Assembly (NCBI GenBank): GCA_016715815.1
Contig: JADJXN010000001.1
Span: 442,001 to 506,000 of the forward strand
From: Oligoflexia bacterium
GTDB lineage: Bacteria > Bdellovibrionota > Bdellovibrionia > JABDDW01
Direction: 5' to 3'
Length of the DNA stretch: 64,000 bases
Position 1 is the stretch's first letter; each line of letters starts with the position of its first letter. A program made the position numbers and the translations under genes. Under the pieces are notes generated by a model, which searched no databases, was not told the origin of the DNA, and saw nothing but the letters and a program-made list of their open reading frames with translations. Positions 1-9,769 of this stretch are shown in pieces.

Positions 1-617
1 AACATAAAGCCAGAAAAAATAATTAACATGAGTATAAAAAACATTGGGTTCTCACTAGGTGTTGTAGACATGAGGTTTAAAATATTTTTACCACCCACGA
101 AATAGGCAACAAAGGTATTAGCTATAATAAAACTAAAAAAAATAAAAGCAGAGTATTTTATAAATTTTTTTAAAATTTTATTTTCATCACATTTTTGCAA
201 GTCTAATTTTTTACGTTTTCCTGGGTAGCCTTCAATAAGAGCTTCTATGGGGCGGTAAATAAATTCTAAAAAAACACTTTGTGGGCATGCCCAGCCACAC
301 CAGGCTCGTCCTGCAATAGCAGTGATTGCTAAAATTAAAAAAATAGTTCCCATTACAACTGATAAAATAATAGGGGTTTGGTGAAACCCAATGTTATTTC
401 CAAAAATCCAAAATGTGTTGTTTAGAAAATCAAATTTTAAAAATGGTTTTGAGTTTATTTCAATCCAAGGAATGAATAAATAAACAACTACAAGAAGATA
501 GGCAACTAATTTTCTTTTTAAGCGCCATGGACCTTTGACAATATCAGCATAAACCCAAAGCCGTTTCCCACTTTTATCAACTGTTTCTAAGCGATCTCTA
601 AACTCGCCAGAATTCAT
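1..617 (-). CDS. ccoG: Cytochrome c oxidase accessory protein CcoG (partial, runs off left edge)
   Basis: Reading leftward from an ATG at 617, the frame stays open to the window edge and gives about 205 residues of a polytopic membrane protein. The stretch GRAWCGWACPQSVFLEF near residue 102 is the cysteine-bearing signature of the CcoG/FixG family, membrane iron-sulfur proteins needed for copper delivery and maturation of cbb3 oxidase. Two hydrophobic segments precede the motif and another follows it. The C-terminal ferredoxin-like part lies outside the window. It starts 3 bases after the ccoP stop, so it is the distal gene of the oxidase operon. Confidence 0.93.
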   Translation of the reverse strand, partial: MNSGEFRDRLETVDKSGKRLWVYADIVKGPWRLKRKLVAYLLVVVYLFIPWIEINSKPFLKFDFLNNTFWIFGNNIGFHQTPIILSVVMGTIFLILAITAIAGRAWCGWACPQSVFLEFIYRPIEALIEGYPGKRKKLDLQKCDENKILKKFIKYSAFIFFSFIIANTFVAYFVGGKNILNLMSTTPSENPMFFILMLIIFSGFM

Positions 618-620
618 ATG

Positions 621-1172
621 CTACTCTTTATTTCCTTGAGGAGCTTTAGGATTAGCGGGGTTTGTACCGTAAATACTTCTTACATAAGTAGTGACGGCAA
701 TTATTTCCTTTTTTGATAAAAGTGCTTTCCATGCCACCATACCTTTATCTAGAACACCTTCAGAAATAATATTTGCAATTTGTGTTGGCTTTCCGCCATG
801 AAGCCAATAAGAATCAACAAGGTTTGGTCCAATTCCTCCAGCACCACCCGCACCATGGCAGGCAATACAGCGAATATCATAAATTTTTTTACCCTCACTT
901 ACTTGAGTTTCACTTTTCTGGGCCTCCGCTAATTCATCTTCTGTAAAGGAGTATGATTGCGGTGTTTGAGTTGAGTTCTCTGCAACCTGAGCCATAACTT
1001 TATTGTAATTATCCATTTGTCCTGGGCCATTACCACCCCAATGATAATAAATCATGTAGCCAATTGAAAATACAATACTTACATAAAAAATATTTAACCA
1101 CCAGTTGGGAAGATCATTGTCAGATTCTCTTATTCCATCATACTCATGATCTAGTTCTTTATCGTCGCTCAT
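621..1172 (-). CDS. ccoP: cbb3 oxidase subunit III, CcoP-like, with a single heme site
   Basis: A 183-residue protein with a cytoplasmic N-terminus, one membrane span at about residues 24-43 and a periplasmic cytochrome c domain. The only heme motif is CIACH at 102-106, with a candidate axial methionine in GMVAWK near 153. Typical CcoP proteins are near 300 residues and carry two heme motifs, so this one is short by a domain. The family role is to pass electrons from soluble cytochromes to the CcoO/CcoN centre. It lies 13 bases after ccoQ and directly before ccoG in the same operon. The ATG is preceded by an AAGGAGACACT ribosome-binding site. Confidence 0.9.
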   Translation of the reverse strand: MSDDKELDHEYDGIRESDNDLPNWWLNIFYVSIVFSIGYMIYYHWGGNGPGQMDNYNKVMAQVAENSTQTPQSYSFTEDELAEAQKSETQVSEGKKIYDIRCIACHGAGGAGGIGPNLVDSYWLHGGKPTQIANIISEGVLDKGMVAWKALLSKKEIIAVTTYVRSIYGTNPANPKAPQGNKE

Positions 1173-1185
1173 AGTGTCTCCTTGT

Positions 1186-1347
1186 TTAGTCCTCTTTCAA
1201 AATATTTTCAGAAATATTTTTAAATTTGGCTTTATTTAAGGGGTTAAGTGCAATGAATAAAACAACAGCGTATATAACCAAAAATAAAACCAATGAAATA
1301 CGTGCAAATACTGTTAAATTTGTGTGAGATAAAATTTGCGACATCAT
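1186..1347 (-). CDS. ccoQ: CcoQ-like small membrane subunit
   Basis: A 53-residue reading frame with one membrane span (RISLVLFLVIYAVVLFIAL) and a short charged tail. Its first ATG overlaps the stop of ccoNO as ATGA, so translation is probably coupled; a second ATG follows at once. Position between ccoNO and ccoP, size and topology fit CcoQ/FixQ, the small subunit that stabilises the cbb3 complex. Sequence conservation in this family is low, so the call rests mainly on context. Confidence 0.75.
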   Translation of the reverse strand: MMSQILSHTNLTVFARISLVLFLVIYAVVLFIALNPLNKAKFKNISENILKED

Positions 1348-3515
1348 TTTGAGCTCCTTCCATCAACTCCTAAACGTTGAAGATAAGCTATGATGGCTAC
1401 AATTTCTTTATCTTTAACATCTTCATTTAAGCCTTCATCTTTTAGTTTTTGTGCTATTTGATTGGCTTGCTCATGAAAGCGTTCTAAAGATTTATCTACG
1501 TCTGCTTGGGTGTAGGGAACACCTAGTTTTCTCATAGCATTAATTTTTGCTGGTATTAAAGAGTCATCTAGTTTTGCTTTAGCCATAAATTTATAACTTG
1601 GCATAACTGTTTGCTGGGCAATGGATTTAGGGTCAACCATGTGTCTGAAGTGCCACAAGTCAGAGTATTTGCCACCTATACGGTGTAAGTCTGGGCCAAT
1701 TCTGCGTGAACCCCATTGAAATGGGTGATCATAGACAAATTCTCCGGCCTCTGAGATTTTTCCATACCTCATATTTTCATCTCTAAAAGGTCTGATCATT
1801 TGTGAGTGGCAATTATAGCAACCCTCCCTAATGTACATATCTCTTCCATGTAGCTCTAAAGGGGAGTAAGGTTTTACAGAGGCGATAGCAGGAACATACT
1901 GGTTAATAAGTAAACTTGGTACAATCTCCATGATTCCGCCAATTAAAATGGCAATTAAAGAAAGCACTGTAAACGTCATAGGTTTACTTTCTAAAATTCT
2001 ATGAAGGGCTGTTGTTACGTTTCTAAAGCCGCCACTTTGTACAGCGGTATTTAATTCCTCATGAAGTGCAACTTCGGTAAAACGAGGAGGTACCAAAACC
2101 TTTTCATTATTTTCAACATACATGGCTGATTTTTTTGTCATATATAAGTTGTAGAGACAGATGAAAAAGCCAGATAAGTATAAGATTCCGCCCAAAAGCC
2201 TGATCCAATAAAAAGGTTTAATGGCTACTATTGTTTCAACAAAATCTGGATAAAGTAGTCTTCCCTCAGGAGAAATGGCTTTTAACATAAGGCCTTGGGT
2301 AATGCCTGAGGCCCACATGGAAACCACATAAAGTAAAATTCCAACAGTACCAACCCAAAAATGTGTCGTTGCAAGGGACGGTTTATAAAGTTTAACTCTG
2401 TAAAGTTTTGGAAATAACCAATAAAGCATTCCAAAAGTTAAAAAACCATTCCAGCCAAGTGCACCCGAATGAACATGTCCTATGGTCCAATCTGTGTAGT
2501 GTGAAAGTGCATTAACTGATTTAATTGAAAGCAGGGGGCCTTCAAATGTAGCCATTCCATAAAAGGTAACGGCAGCTACTAAGAATTTTAAAACAGGATC
2601 TTGGCGAACTTTATCCCATGCGCCACGCAAAGTTAAAAGGCCATTGATCATACCACCCCAAGAAGGCATCCAGAGCATTATAGAAAAAACCATTCCCAAA
2701 CTTTGAGCCCATTCAGGAAGGGCTGTGTAAAGAAGGTGATGGGGCCCTGCCCAAATGTAAATAAAAATTAAGGACCAAAAATGAATAATTGAGAGTCTGT
2801 AAGAATAAATAGGTCTGTCAGCCGCCTTTGGTAAAAAGTAATACATTAAACCTAAAAATGGAGTTGTTAGAAAAAAGGCCACTGCATTATGCCCGTACCA
2901 CCACTGAACAAGGGCATCTTGTGCTCCGGAATATGCAGAGTAGCTTTTAAACATATTCACAGGAACACCTAGTGAATTTATTAAATGCAATACTGCAACT
3001 GTTATAATTGAGGCAAGATAAAACCATAAAGCAACGTACATGTGCTTTTCTCGCCGTTTAATAAGTGCGCCTATAAAATTTATTGCAAAGGCTACCCACA
3101 CAACTGTGATGGCTATATCAATGGGCCATTCAAGCTCAGCATATTCTTTAGATGTTGTAATTCCAAAGGGCAAAGTAAAAACTGCGCTAAGTATAATTGC
3201 TTGCCAACCCCAAAAGTGAAACCAACTCAGCACATCAGAAAACATTCTGGTTTTAGTAAGCCGTTGTGTTGAATAATAAATGCCGGCAAAAATAGCATTT
3301 CCTGCAAAAGCAAAAATGACTGCATTGGTATGCAGTGGTCTTAAACGCCCAAAGCTAAGCCACTCTAGAGATAGACCAATTGACGGCTCAATTAATTCTG
3401 CAGCGATGATAACGCCAACTAGAACTCCAATTGTACCCCAGATTAATGTGGCCCAGCTAAAGGCCCTAACAATTTTATTATCATATATTACTGAATCAAA
3501 GTTTTGCTGTGACAA
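1344..3515 (-). CDS. ccoNO: cbb3-type cytochrome c oxidase, fused subunits I and II (CcoN-CcoO)
   Basis: A 723-residue protein joining the heme-copper catalytic subunit and the monoheme cytochrome subunit of the high-affinity terminal oxidase. In the CcoN part (about residues 1-460) the heme and CuB histidines are visible in RPLHTN, WWYGHNA, GPHHLLY and GHVHSG. A linker and one more membrane span lead into the CcoO part, with the heme motif CYNCH near residue 566. I chose a TTG start at 3515 because a strong AGAGGGGG Shine-Dalgarno lies five bases upstream; an in-frame TTG at 3542 lacks one. The reaction is oxidation of cytochrome c with oxygen reduction and proton pumping across the inner membrane. 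The gene is first in the operon. Confidence 0.95.
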   Translation of the reverse strand: MSQQNFDSVIYDNKIVRAFSWATLIWGTIGVLVGVIIAAELIEPSIGLSLEWLSFGRLRPLHTNAVIFAFAGNAIFAGIYYSTQRLTKTRMFSDVLSWFHFWGWQAIILSAVFTLPFGITTSKEYAELEWPIDIAITVVWVAFAINFIGALIKRREKHMYVALWFYLASIITVAVLHLINSLGVPVNMFKSYSAYSGAQDALVQWWYGHNAVAFFLTTPFLGLMYYFLPKAADRPIYSYRLSIIHFWSLIFIYIWAGPHHLLYTALPEWAQSLGMVFSIMLWMPSWGGMINGLLTLRGAWDKVRQDPVLKFLVAAVTFYGMATFEGPLLSIKSVNALSHYTDWTIGHVHSGALGWNGFLTFGMLYWLFPKLYRVKLYKPSLATTHFWVGTVGILLYVVSMWASGITQGLMLKAISPEGRLLYPDFVETIVAIKPFYWIRLLGGILYLSGFFICLYNLYMTKKSAMYVENNEKVLVPPRFTEVALHEELNTAVQSGGFRNVTTALHRILESKPMTFTVLSLIAILIGGIMEIVPSLLINQYVPAIASVKPYSPLELHGRDMYIREGCYNCHSQMIRPFRDENMRYGKISEAGEFVYDHPFQWGSRRIGPDLHRIGGKYSDLWHFRHMVDPKSIAQQTVMPSYKFMAKAKLDDSLIPAKINAMRKLGVPYTQADVDKSLERFHEQANQIAQKLKDEGLNEDVKDKEIVAIIAYLQRLGVDGRSSK

Positions 3516-3629
3516 AATAACCCCCTCTGTTTTGGTTAACAAAAATCTTTAAAAGCAACTAAAGTACCTAGCTCTAATCAAAGGTGCTAATTTTAAAATT
3601 AAATTTGGGACATTTTGACAAATAAAGAA

Positions 3630-3644
3630 AAGACAACATGTCTT
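3630..3644. promoter_or_regulatory. Inverted repeat AAGACA-ACA-TGTCTT between ccoNO and CBS gene
   Basis: Perfect 6-base arms with a 3-base spacer lie in the 200-bp divergent intergenic region, about 115 bp before ccoNO and 93 bp before the CBS gene. Size and symmetry suit a dimeric regulator. It does not match the FNR consensus TTGAT-N4-ATCAA, and no target regulator is identifiable. Confidence 0.3.
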
Positions 3645-3736
3645 ATTAAGTTGGCTAAAAACAAATATGAAAGCTTTTAAGTTGTTTTTAGTGGCACATA
3701 CGTTTTGCATTAATAAATATTGAAAGGGAGGAATTT

Positions 3737-4231
3737 ATGTTAACTCAAGTAAAGTATCTTTCATCAAAAAATTTAATTGTAGCTAAGTGGGACGAGAGTC
3801 TAGACGAAGCCTATTGTAAAATGAGAAAGCATAACATTCGTCATTTGCCCGTGGTGAGTGATACGGGCCATGTGCTTGGGGTTATTTCAGATAGAGACTT
3901 CCAACGCGCGATGCAAAATGATGGACATGAGCGTTTTTACTTTAAAGATGACGATACTGTTAGAGAGTTTATGACCTGGCCAGCGAAATTTATTGATGAG
4001 CGCGTGGGTTTAAGCCAGGTTTGTGAAATTATGATTAACGATAAACTTTCCTCCCTTTTAATTACTAAAGCTGATGAGGTTACCGGCATTGTGACAAGCG
4101 AGGATCTTTTAAAAGTTTTGCAAAAATATTTTAAAGAACAAGAAGGTTCAAAGCTGGAGGGTGTTAAGAGCTACCTTTATAGCTCCCCTGTTGGTGAAAT
4201 AGCTCATTTGTTAAGCGCTTCAGGAATATAA
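3737..4231 (+). CDS. Tandem CBS-domain protein
   Basis: A 164-residue soluble protein made almost only of two CBS modules, about residues 8-62 and 75-130. Both end in the usual pattern (GVISDRDFQRAM in the first, GIVTSEDLLKVL in the second). Such stand-alone pairs bind adenine nucleotides and act as energy-state sensors for partner proteins. The start has a clear AAAGGGAGG Shine-Dalgarno. It is divergent from the cbb3 operon, and a second CBS protein lies 2 kb downstream, so a role in redox or energy sensing is possible but not shown. Confidence 0.85.
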   Translation: MLTQVKYLSSKNLIVAKWDESLDEAYCKMRKHNIRHLPVVSDTGHVLGVISDRDFQRAMQNDGHERFYFKDDDTVREFMTWPAKFIDERVGLSQVCEIMINDKLSSLLITKADEVTGIVTSEDLLKVLQKYFKEQEGSKLEGVKSYLYSSPVGEIAHLLSASGI

Positions 4232-4307
4232 AGGTATAGATAATGATAACACCTGACCAAAAGTCCTAGGCCTTGAAGGTTTTTAGTTTTTAAAGCATCA
4301 TTAAAAC

Positions 4308-5462
4308 ATGAGGCAAAAATTAGGCTTGGTGATGACAGGTGGTGGGGCTAGAGGTGCTTACCAAGCAGGGGTACTTAAGCGCATTGGTGAAATAAAAAGC
4401 TTTGATGCCAAAAAGTGTCCTTTTGATATTATAGGAGCCGCATCTGCCGGAGCAGTCAACGCCGCAGCCGTAGCCTATGGAGCTCATGATTTTTCTAAAT
4501 GCACAAGATGGCTCTCAAGGCTTTGGGCACAACTTAGTATTCAAGATATTTATAGAACAGATTTAGGCTCTCTTGTACCTAAAGCAGGACAGTGGATAAA
4601 AGATCTTTCCTTTGGTGCATTTTTAGGTGGAAGTAAATCCCTATCATTATTAGATGCAGCCCCTTTAAGAGAATTTTTAATGAAGCGTCTTAGAGGGGAT
4701 AGAATTTCAAATAATATTAAAAAAGGTAATCTTGAATCTTTAGTTGTTTCAGCTACAAATTATTCTAATGGTAAAACCTATTTATTCGTTGAAAGCTCAA
4801 GCCAAGAAAATCTTTGGTCAAAGAGGCGTCAAGTAGCACTCTCAACTAAAATAACAGTTGAGCATATTTTTGCCTCTGCTGCCATTCCCATGGTTTTTTC
4901 TCCTGTGAAACTTCAAACTCAAGAAGGCGTAGATTTTTATGGAGATGGATGCTTGAGACTTATTGCACCCTTAAGCCCTGTTATAAGGCTAAATGCAAAT
5001 AAACTTTTAGCAATTGGTGTAAGAACTGAAAACCCTCACATTATTCCAAAAGAAGATGACGATACTCCACCACCGCTTGCACAAATTTTAGGAACTGCAT
5101 TGAATGCGATTTTTTTAGATCATCTTGAGACAGACGTGGATCATTTAAAAAGACTTAATAATATTATTTCAAAAGTATCAAAGCATGAAAAAGATCTAGC
5201 TCAAATGGATAGGGGAATTAAGGTTGTAGATGTTATTTCCATTTCTCCCTCACAAGATTTAGGTAAAATAGCAGAAGACTATGCTCACCGTTTGCCGACT
5301 GCTGTGAGGTACTTACTATCAGGGCTTGGCTCTATTTCAAGTGCAAGTGATCTAATGAGTTATTTACTTTTTGATAGTAATTACACTCAAACCCTGATTG
5401 ACCTTGGTTATCAAGATACAAACCAACGTATTGATGAAATTGAAAATTTCTTAAGAAGTTAA
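4308..5462 (+). CDS. Patatin-like phospholipase
   Basis: A 384-residue protein with the patatin signatures in order: the oxyanion-hole glycines GGGARG at residues 11-16, the nucleophile Ser46 within GAASAGA, and a GDG triplet near residue 213 carrying the dyad aspartate. The first glycine of the usual G-x-S-x-G elbow is alanine (A44), a tolerated variation. No signal peptide is visible. The family are lipid acyl hydrolases that cut fatty acids from phospholipids, some of them secreted effectors. The substrate cannot be told from sequence. It lies alone between the CBS and SDR genes. Confidence 0.88.
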   Translation: MRQKLGLVMTGGGARGAYQAGVLKRIGEIKSFDAKKCPFDIIGAASAGAVNAAAVAYGAHDFSKCTRWLSRLWAQLSIQDIYRTDLGSLVPKAGQWIKDLSFGAFLGGSKSLSLLDAAPLREFLMKRLRGDRISNNIKKGNLESLVVSATNYSNGKTYLFVESSSQENLWSKRRQVALSTKITVEHIFASAAIPMVFSPVKLQTQEGVDFYGDGCLRLIAPLSPVIRLNANKLLAIGVRTENPHIIPKEDDDTPPPLAQILGTALNAIFLDHLETDVDHLKRLNNIISKVSKHEKDLAQMDRGIKVVDVISISPSQDLGKIAEDYAHRLPTAVRYLLSGLGSISSASDLMSYLLFDSNYTQTLIDLGYQDTNQRIDEIENFLRS

Positions 5463-5583
5463 AACAGGCCAAATTGGCTCAACAGTTATGCCAACTCTGC
5501 TCTGAACAGGATGTCAACTCAGTTTTATTCATTCTAAGCTGTGGAATATATTTTGTATCCTATAAAAATATGGAGGAGTACAC

Positions 5584-6348
5584 ATGAAGGCATTTTTCAA
5601 AGGCAAGACCGCATTTATTACTGGTGCTTCAACAGGAATAGGTCGGGCGACGGCAATAGCTTTTGCACAACGTGGAGCTCAGGTGGCCATTGTAGATAGA
5701 AATATTGTTGAAGGGCAAGAGACACTAAGGCTTTTAGAAAAAATGGAGGTAAAGGCTATTTTTGTAAAGTGTGACACTTCAAAAGAAGATGAAATTAAAA
5801 ATGCAGTTGATGAAACAATAAAAAAATTTAAAAGTCTAGACTTTGCTTTTAATAATGCAGGCATTGAAGGTACCCAAGGAAGCACCATAGATTGCACCAC
5901 AGAAAATTGGGACAAAGTGATTAACATTAACCTTAAAGGAGTTTGGCTTTGTATGAAGTATCAAATTCCGCAAATGTTAAAGCAAACCGGTGGTGGGGCT
6001 ATTGTGAATTGCTCATCCATAGCTGGAGTTATTGGTTTTCCAGGAATACCAGCCTATGTTGCAAGTAAACATGGTGTGATTGGTTTAACAAAAACGGCAG
6101 CACTAGAGTTTGCTAAACAAAAAATTCGAGTTAATGCCGTTTGCCCAGGAGTGATTAAAACTCCCATGATTGATAGATTTACCCATGGTGAAGCCCAAGC
6201 TCTTAAAGCCCTTTCTGATGGTGAGCCCATAGGACGTGTGGGACAACCTGAGGAAATTGCAAATGCGGTTTTGTGGCTTTGCTCAGATGAGGCATCGTTT
6301 GTAACCGGGCACCCAATGGTTGTTGATGGTGGCTGGGTAGCACAGTGA
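5584..6348 (+). CDS. Short-chain dehydrogenase/reductase (classical SDR)
   Basis: A 254-residue single-domain Rossmann enzyme of classical SDR size. The cofactor-binding glycines TGASTGIG are at residues 13-20, the structural NNAG motif near 90, the catalytic serine in NCSSIAG and the YVASK active-site tyrosine and lysine near 160. The C-terminal DGGWVAQ ending is typical of the glucose 1-dehydrogenase/FabG-like group. The substrate is unknown. A good Shine-Dalgarno (GGAGG) precedes the ATG. The next CBS gene starts 29 bases after its stop, so the two may be co-transcribed. Confidence 0.9.
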   Translation: MKAFFKGKTAFITGASTGIGRATAIAFAQRGAQVAIVDRNIVEGQETLRLLEKMEVKAIFVKCDTSKEDEIKNAVDETIKKFKSLDFAFNNAGIEGTQGSTIDCTTENWDKVININLKGVWLCMKYQIPQMLKQTGGGAIVNCSSIAGVIGFPGIPAYVASKHGVIGLTKTAALEFAKQKIRVNAVCPGVIKTPMIDRFTHGEAQALKALSDGEPIGRVGQPEEIANAVLWLCSDEASFVTGHPMVVDGGWVAQ

Positions 6349-6377
6349 AAATTGAATAATAAATAAAGGAGGATACA

Positions 6378-6806
6378 ATGTTACTTAAAGAAATTATGAC
6401 AAAAGATGTTGAGTGTTTGTGGCCTCAAGCAACTCTCAAAGAGGCTGCTAAAAGAATGAAAGAGTTTAAAATCGGCTCTATTATTATTACTAAAGAAGGT
6501 AATCCCATTGGTATTATTACTGATAGAGACATCGTTGTTAGAGCTCTTGCCCACGGAGCAGATGTTAATTCTGAAAGAGTTGAAAACATCATGTCAACTC
6601 CACTTGCTTTTTGCTATGAGGACCAAACAATGGAAGAAGCCGCGGAACTTATGGAAGCAAAAGGTATTAGAAGGCTGCCCATTTTAGGTAGAGATAGAAA
6701 GCTTGTGGGTCTTGTATCAATTAGTGATGTGGCTGTTGACGGGAATAATAAAAAGCTGACAGGGCGGGTGCTTGAAACAATAAGCCTTGCTTCAGTTTTG
6801 CATTAA
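6378..6806 (+). CDS. Tandem CBS-domain protein
   Basis: A 142-residue protein with two CBS domains, about residues 7-60 and 72-125, each closing in the typical GIITDRDIVVRAL or GLVSISDVAVDG pattern. It is more canonical than the CBS protein at 3.7 kb and resembles the stand-alone nucleotide-sensing CBS pairs often linked to stress or redox genes. An AAAGGAGG ribosome-binding site precedes the ATG. It ends just before a convergent tRNA gene. Confidence 0.88.
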   Translation: MLLKEIMTKDVECLWPQATLKEAAKRMKEFKIGSIIITKEGNPIGIITDRDIVVRALAHGADVNSERVENIMSTPLAFCYEDQTMEEAAELMEAKGIRRLPILGRDRKLVGLVSISDVAVDGNNKKLTGRVLETISLASVLH

Positions 6807-6808
6807 GT

Positions 6809-6885
6809 TGGGGCGATCGACGGGGATCGAACCCGCGACATGCAGTGCCACAAACTGCCGCTCTACCAACTGAGCTACGACCGCC
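6809..6885 (-). tRNA. tRNA-His (GTG)
   Basis: The minus strand folds into a full cloverleaf: acceptor GCGGTCG/CGATCGC, D arm with TAGCTCAG-TTGGTAGAGC, anticodon loop TTGTGGC (GTG), T loop TTCGATC. The extra G at position -1 opposite C73, the hallmark of tRNA-His, is present, and CCA is encoded. Confidence 0.95.
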
Positions 6886-6944
6886 ACAAGAGTGAGTAGG
6901 TATAAATTGAATTTGGGCTTAAGTCAAACAGTGCATTAAATTTT

Positions 6945-6983
6945 ACGCACTGCCTTACCAAAAACCGACTGACGCCTTTTTAG
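6945..6983. repeat. Dispersed 39-bp repeat, copy A
   Basis: Starts ACGCACTGCCTTACCAAAA and continues through CGACTG to a CTTTTTA end. It matches a second copy at 20155-20193 at about 31 of 39 positions. It overlaps the last codon and stop of the minus-strand Omp85 gene. It is not a simple terminator, because no stable hairpin is visible in it. Confidence 0.45.
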
Positions 6984-9769
6984 AAGACGCCGATGCTGAA
7001 ATGGAAGGCACCTTCGCCTTCGCCTCTTCCTTGGTCGCGGTTAAGCTTATGCCCATATTCAAGACTAACTGGCCCAACGGGGGTTATGTAGCGAATGCCA
7101 ACTCCCGTTGAATCTCTCCATGAAAAGCGTTGGTTAAAACCAGGGAATTGCACGTGTCCTCCATCATAAAATAAGGCACCTGCAAAATTGCCAAAAATAG
7201 GAAATCTAATCTCAGATCTAGCTAGGTAAAAAATAGTGTGGCTGGCTGAAATACCATTAATAACCTCTAAATCAGAGCGCGGGAATGTTTCTGTAATTTC
7301 AAATCCTCTAATTGTGGAGCGTCCACCTAAAATAAAAGCTTTAACTTGGGGGAATAGTGCTATCGCTCCTTAAATTTTTTGTGTATCCGGCTTTTAATTC
7401 TTGGGCAAAAACAAAGGGGCCAAATGAAAAGTATTTATTAAAATTTCCAACCGTTTTTAAGTAATCAACACTTATGCTACTGTTTAGCCTTGGTGAAGAA
7501 TACTCAATTGATAGCCCTGTATATGTTCCCCTTTTAGGGTTAAAAATATCATCCCTTGAATCATAAATGAGTGAAGGGCCAATTGTGGCAATATCTAAAG
7601 GCTCATCAGGAGCTTGGTCAAAAATTTCGTATTTCTTGGTTCTGGCAAATCCGTAGAGTTGAAAAATAAATTTTGAATATTTCCCCAAATCTCTTTCTAA
7701 AATTAAATCACCTTGCAAGCTTTCAAGTGCAAAAACCTTCTCGCCTCTTGCTGAGGATGAGTCTGCTAATATACTATAAAGTTTTGTGGATTGGCTTGCT
7801 GCAACTCTTAAATTATTATTTGTGCTAAATAAAAATGGCTCTACATAACCAAAATTTATTTCCTTTTCAAAAAAAGAATATTTTACCTTGTTATTAACAC
7901 CAAGGCGGGCGTTAATAACGCGTCCTGTGCCAAATAAGTTTCTATAAGATGTGCCAATATACCCTTTAACGGTAAGGGTAAGTTCATTGTCTGCTCCTAT
8001 TCCACTAATAAATTTACCCGGGTTTCTTTCAGAGACCATAATTAAAACAGCACGACGTCCTTCTTTGGGGGCATCAGCAAGGGTTCTAATTTCAATTGTG
8101 TCAAATAAGGCAAGACGTCTTAGCCTTAACTCTGAGTAGTTTATTTTTTCAGGTGTTAAGATGTCTCCTTTTTTAAACTGCAACTCCCTTAATATAACAA
8201 AATCTTTTGTAAAATTATTTCCTTCAAGAACAATACTGCTCACTGTAATCAATGGTCCTTCATTAATTTCAAAAATTAAATCAGCCTTTTTATTTTCATC
8301 AAAGTAGGTGATCATACTTTTAGGATCATTTACTACATCAACATCTAAATAGCCCAAGGAGCGGTAGTACTCAATAATTTTAGCTGAAGCCTCAGCTAAA
8401 GATGAAAGTTGTAGTGAGCCTTTGGGTTTAAGCCCTATAATATCTTGCAATTCAGAAACGGAAACATTTTTAACGCCTTTAAAAATAATATTACTAATAA
8501 AAGTTTGAGGTCCTTCATTAAGAATAATTTTAATTGAAACATTTTCTTTTCTTTTATCAAAATCAATTCTAGTGGAGGCTACTTGAGCTGAAATAAAACC
8601 TTGGTTTTGCAGTTCTGTTACAAGGTTTTTAACTCCATCTTCAAAATCTTCAGAATTATAATATCTAGATGAAATAAGATCCCCTGAGTGCTCAAAAATA
8701 TAATCAGCATAATAGCTTTGCGATCTTGAGAAAATACCATCAAAGCCCATCTCTTTAATTTTAACTCTTGGTCCCTCGATAATTGTAAAATTAATTCTGC
8801 GTACAAAATCTTGCTCAAAAATAGTTTCTTTGTGTTTAATAACAACATTTGCGTAGCCTTTTTCTTATATATTTTAATTAATCTTTCCTTTAAATCATCA
8901 ACGGGTGAGGTGCTAAGCCTGTTATTAGAATCAAGTTTTAGTTCTTTTATAAGTTGGTAGAAAGAAAAATGCTCATTGCCTTCTATGGTAATGGCATAGG
9001 TATAGGGTTCTGTAACTGTAAAATTTAAATTCACCTTTGATCTATTTTGATTATAAATAACATCATTTGATGTAAGTAGTGCGCTATAGTATTTTTCCTC
9101 AGCTAGGTACTCATTAATTTCATTTTGCATTTCATTAACTAAATTTTGAGAGAAAGGCCTGTTTACTCTCTTCTTGACGAAATAAAATAACTTCTCATTT
9201 AGTTTTTTGTTGTTACTTACAAAGTTGATGTTATCCACTATACAAATAGGGCCCTCTTCAATTGTAATAATGAGTACTAAATTCTCACTGTCAGTTTCAT
9301 CAAAATGGGCTCCTACTTGAGCGCCTAAGAAGCCATTTAAATTGTAAAACTTTTTAATATTATCAAGACCTATCTTTAGTTTTTCCTCTTGGTAGCCATC
9401 GTTTTCATTTACTCCTAGCTCAGTTAAAATAGCTGAGCGCGAGTAGGCTTTAAGTCCATTAATATTTATTTTTTGTATAACCTGCTTAGGAAATAATTTA
9501 AAATAAATATTTGCTTTATCATTGTCTAAATCTTCTAAATAAATTTCAACACCACTTAAGGTTTCTGTTCTGTAAAGAAGGGCTGCCACTTCCTCTAAGT
9601 TATCAAGACTTATTTTTTGTTTAATAGCAGGAATCACTTTAGAGCGGTAAAAATTAATTTTACTTTTTGCAACCCCTTCAATGAATACATTTAAAAGCTC
9701 CTTAGCAGAGCTAGTTTGAGTAAAAAGTAGAATTAAAATGATTGGTGTAAGTATGAGCTTTTTCATCAT
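6980..9769 (-). CDS. Omp85-family outer-membrane assembly protein (TamA/BamA-like), interrupted by two frameshifts
   Basis: The gene reads as about 929 residues once two homopolymer slips are corrected. The first part has a signal peptide and POTRA-like repeats. The frame is lost at an A5 tract (8859-8863), where one more A would give IYKKKGYANVVI. The middle part carries further POTRA domains and barrel strands until a C5 tract (7348-7352), where one fewer C would give IPQVKAFILGGRSTIRGF. The IRGF motif and the terminal GVF ending are diagnostic of Omp85 barrels. It overlaps the TamB-like gene by ATGA, so the pair probably forms a TamA/TamB-type export system. Whether the breaks are real or sequencing errors cannot be told here. 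Confidence 0.85.

Noticed and set aside
3042..3552. Plus-strand frames opposite ccoNO.
   Set aside because: Antisense shadows of a conserved oxidase gene, with no domain or start signal.
3543..3736. Search for an FNR/anaerobox upstream of the cbb3 operon.
   Set aside because: TTGGGACATTTTGACAA has the right size but not the TTGAT-N4-ATCAA bases; no convincing box or promoter was seen.
7951..8139. Plus-strand frames inside the minus-strand Omp85 and TamB genes (also at 10703, 11021, 12371, 12632, 12911).
   Set aside because: They lie antisense to genes with clear protein-family signals, and their composition is low-complexity with no motif or ribosome-binding site.
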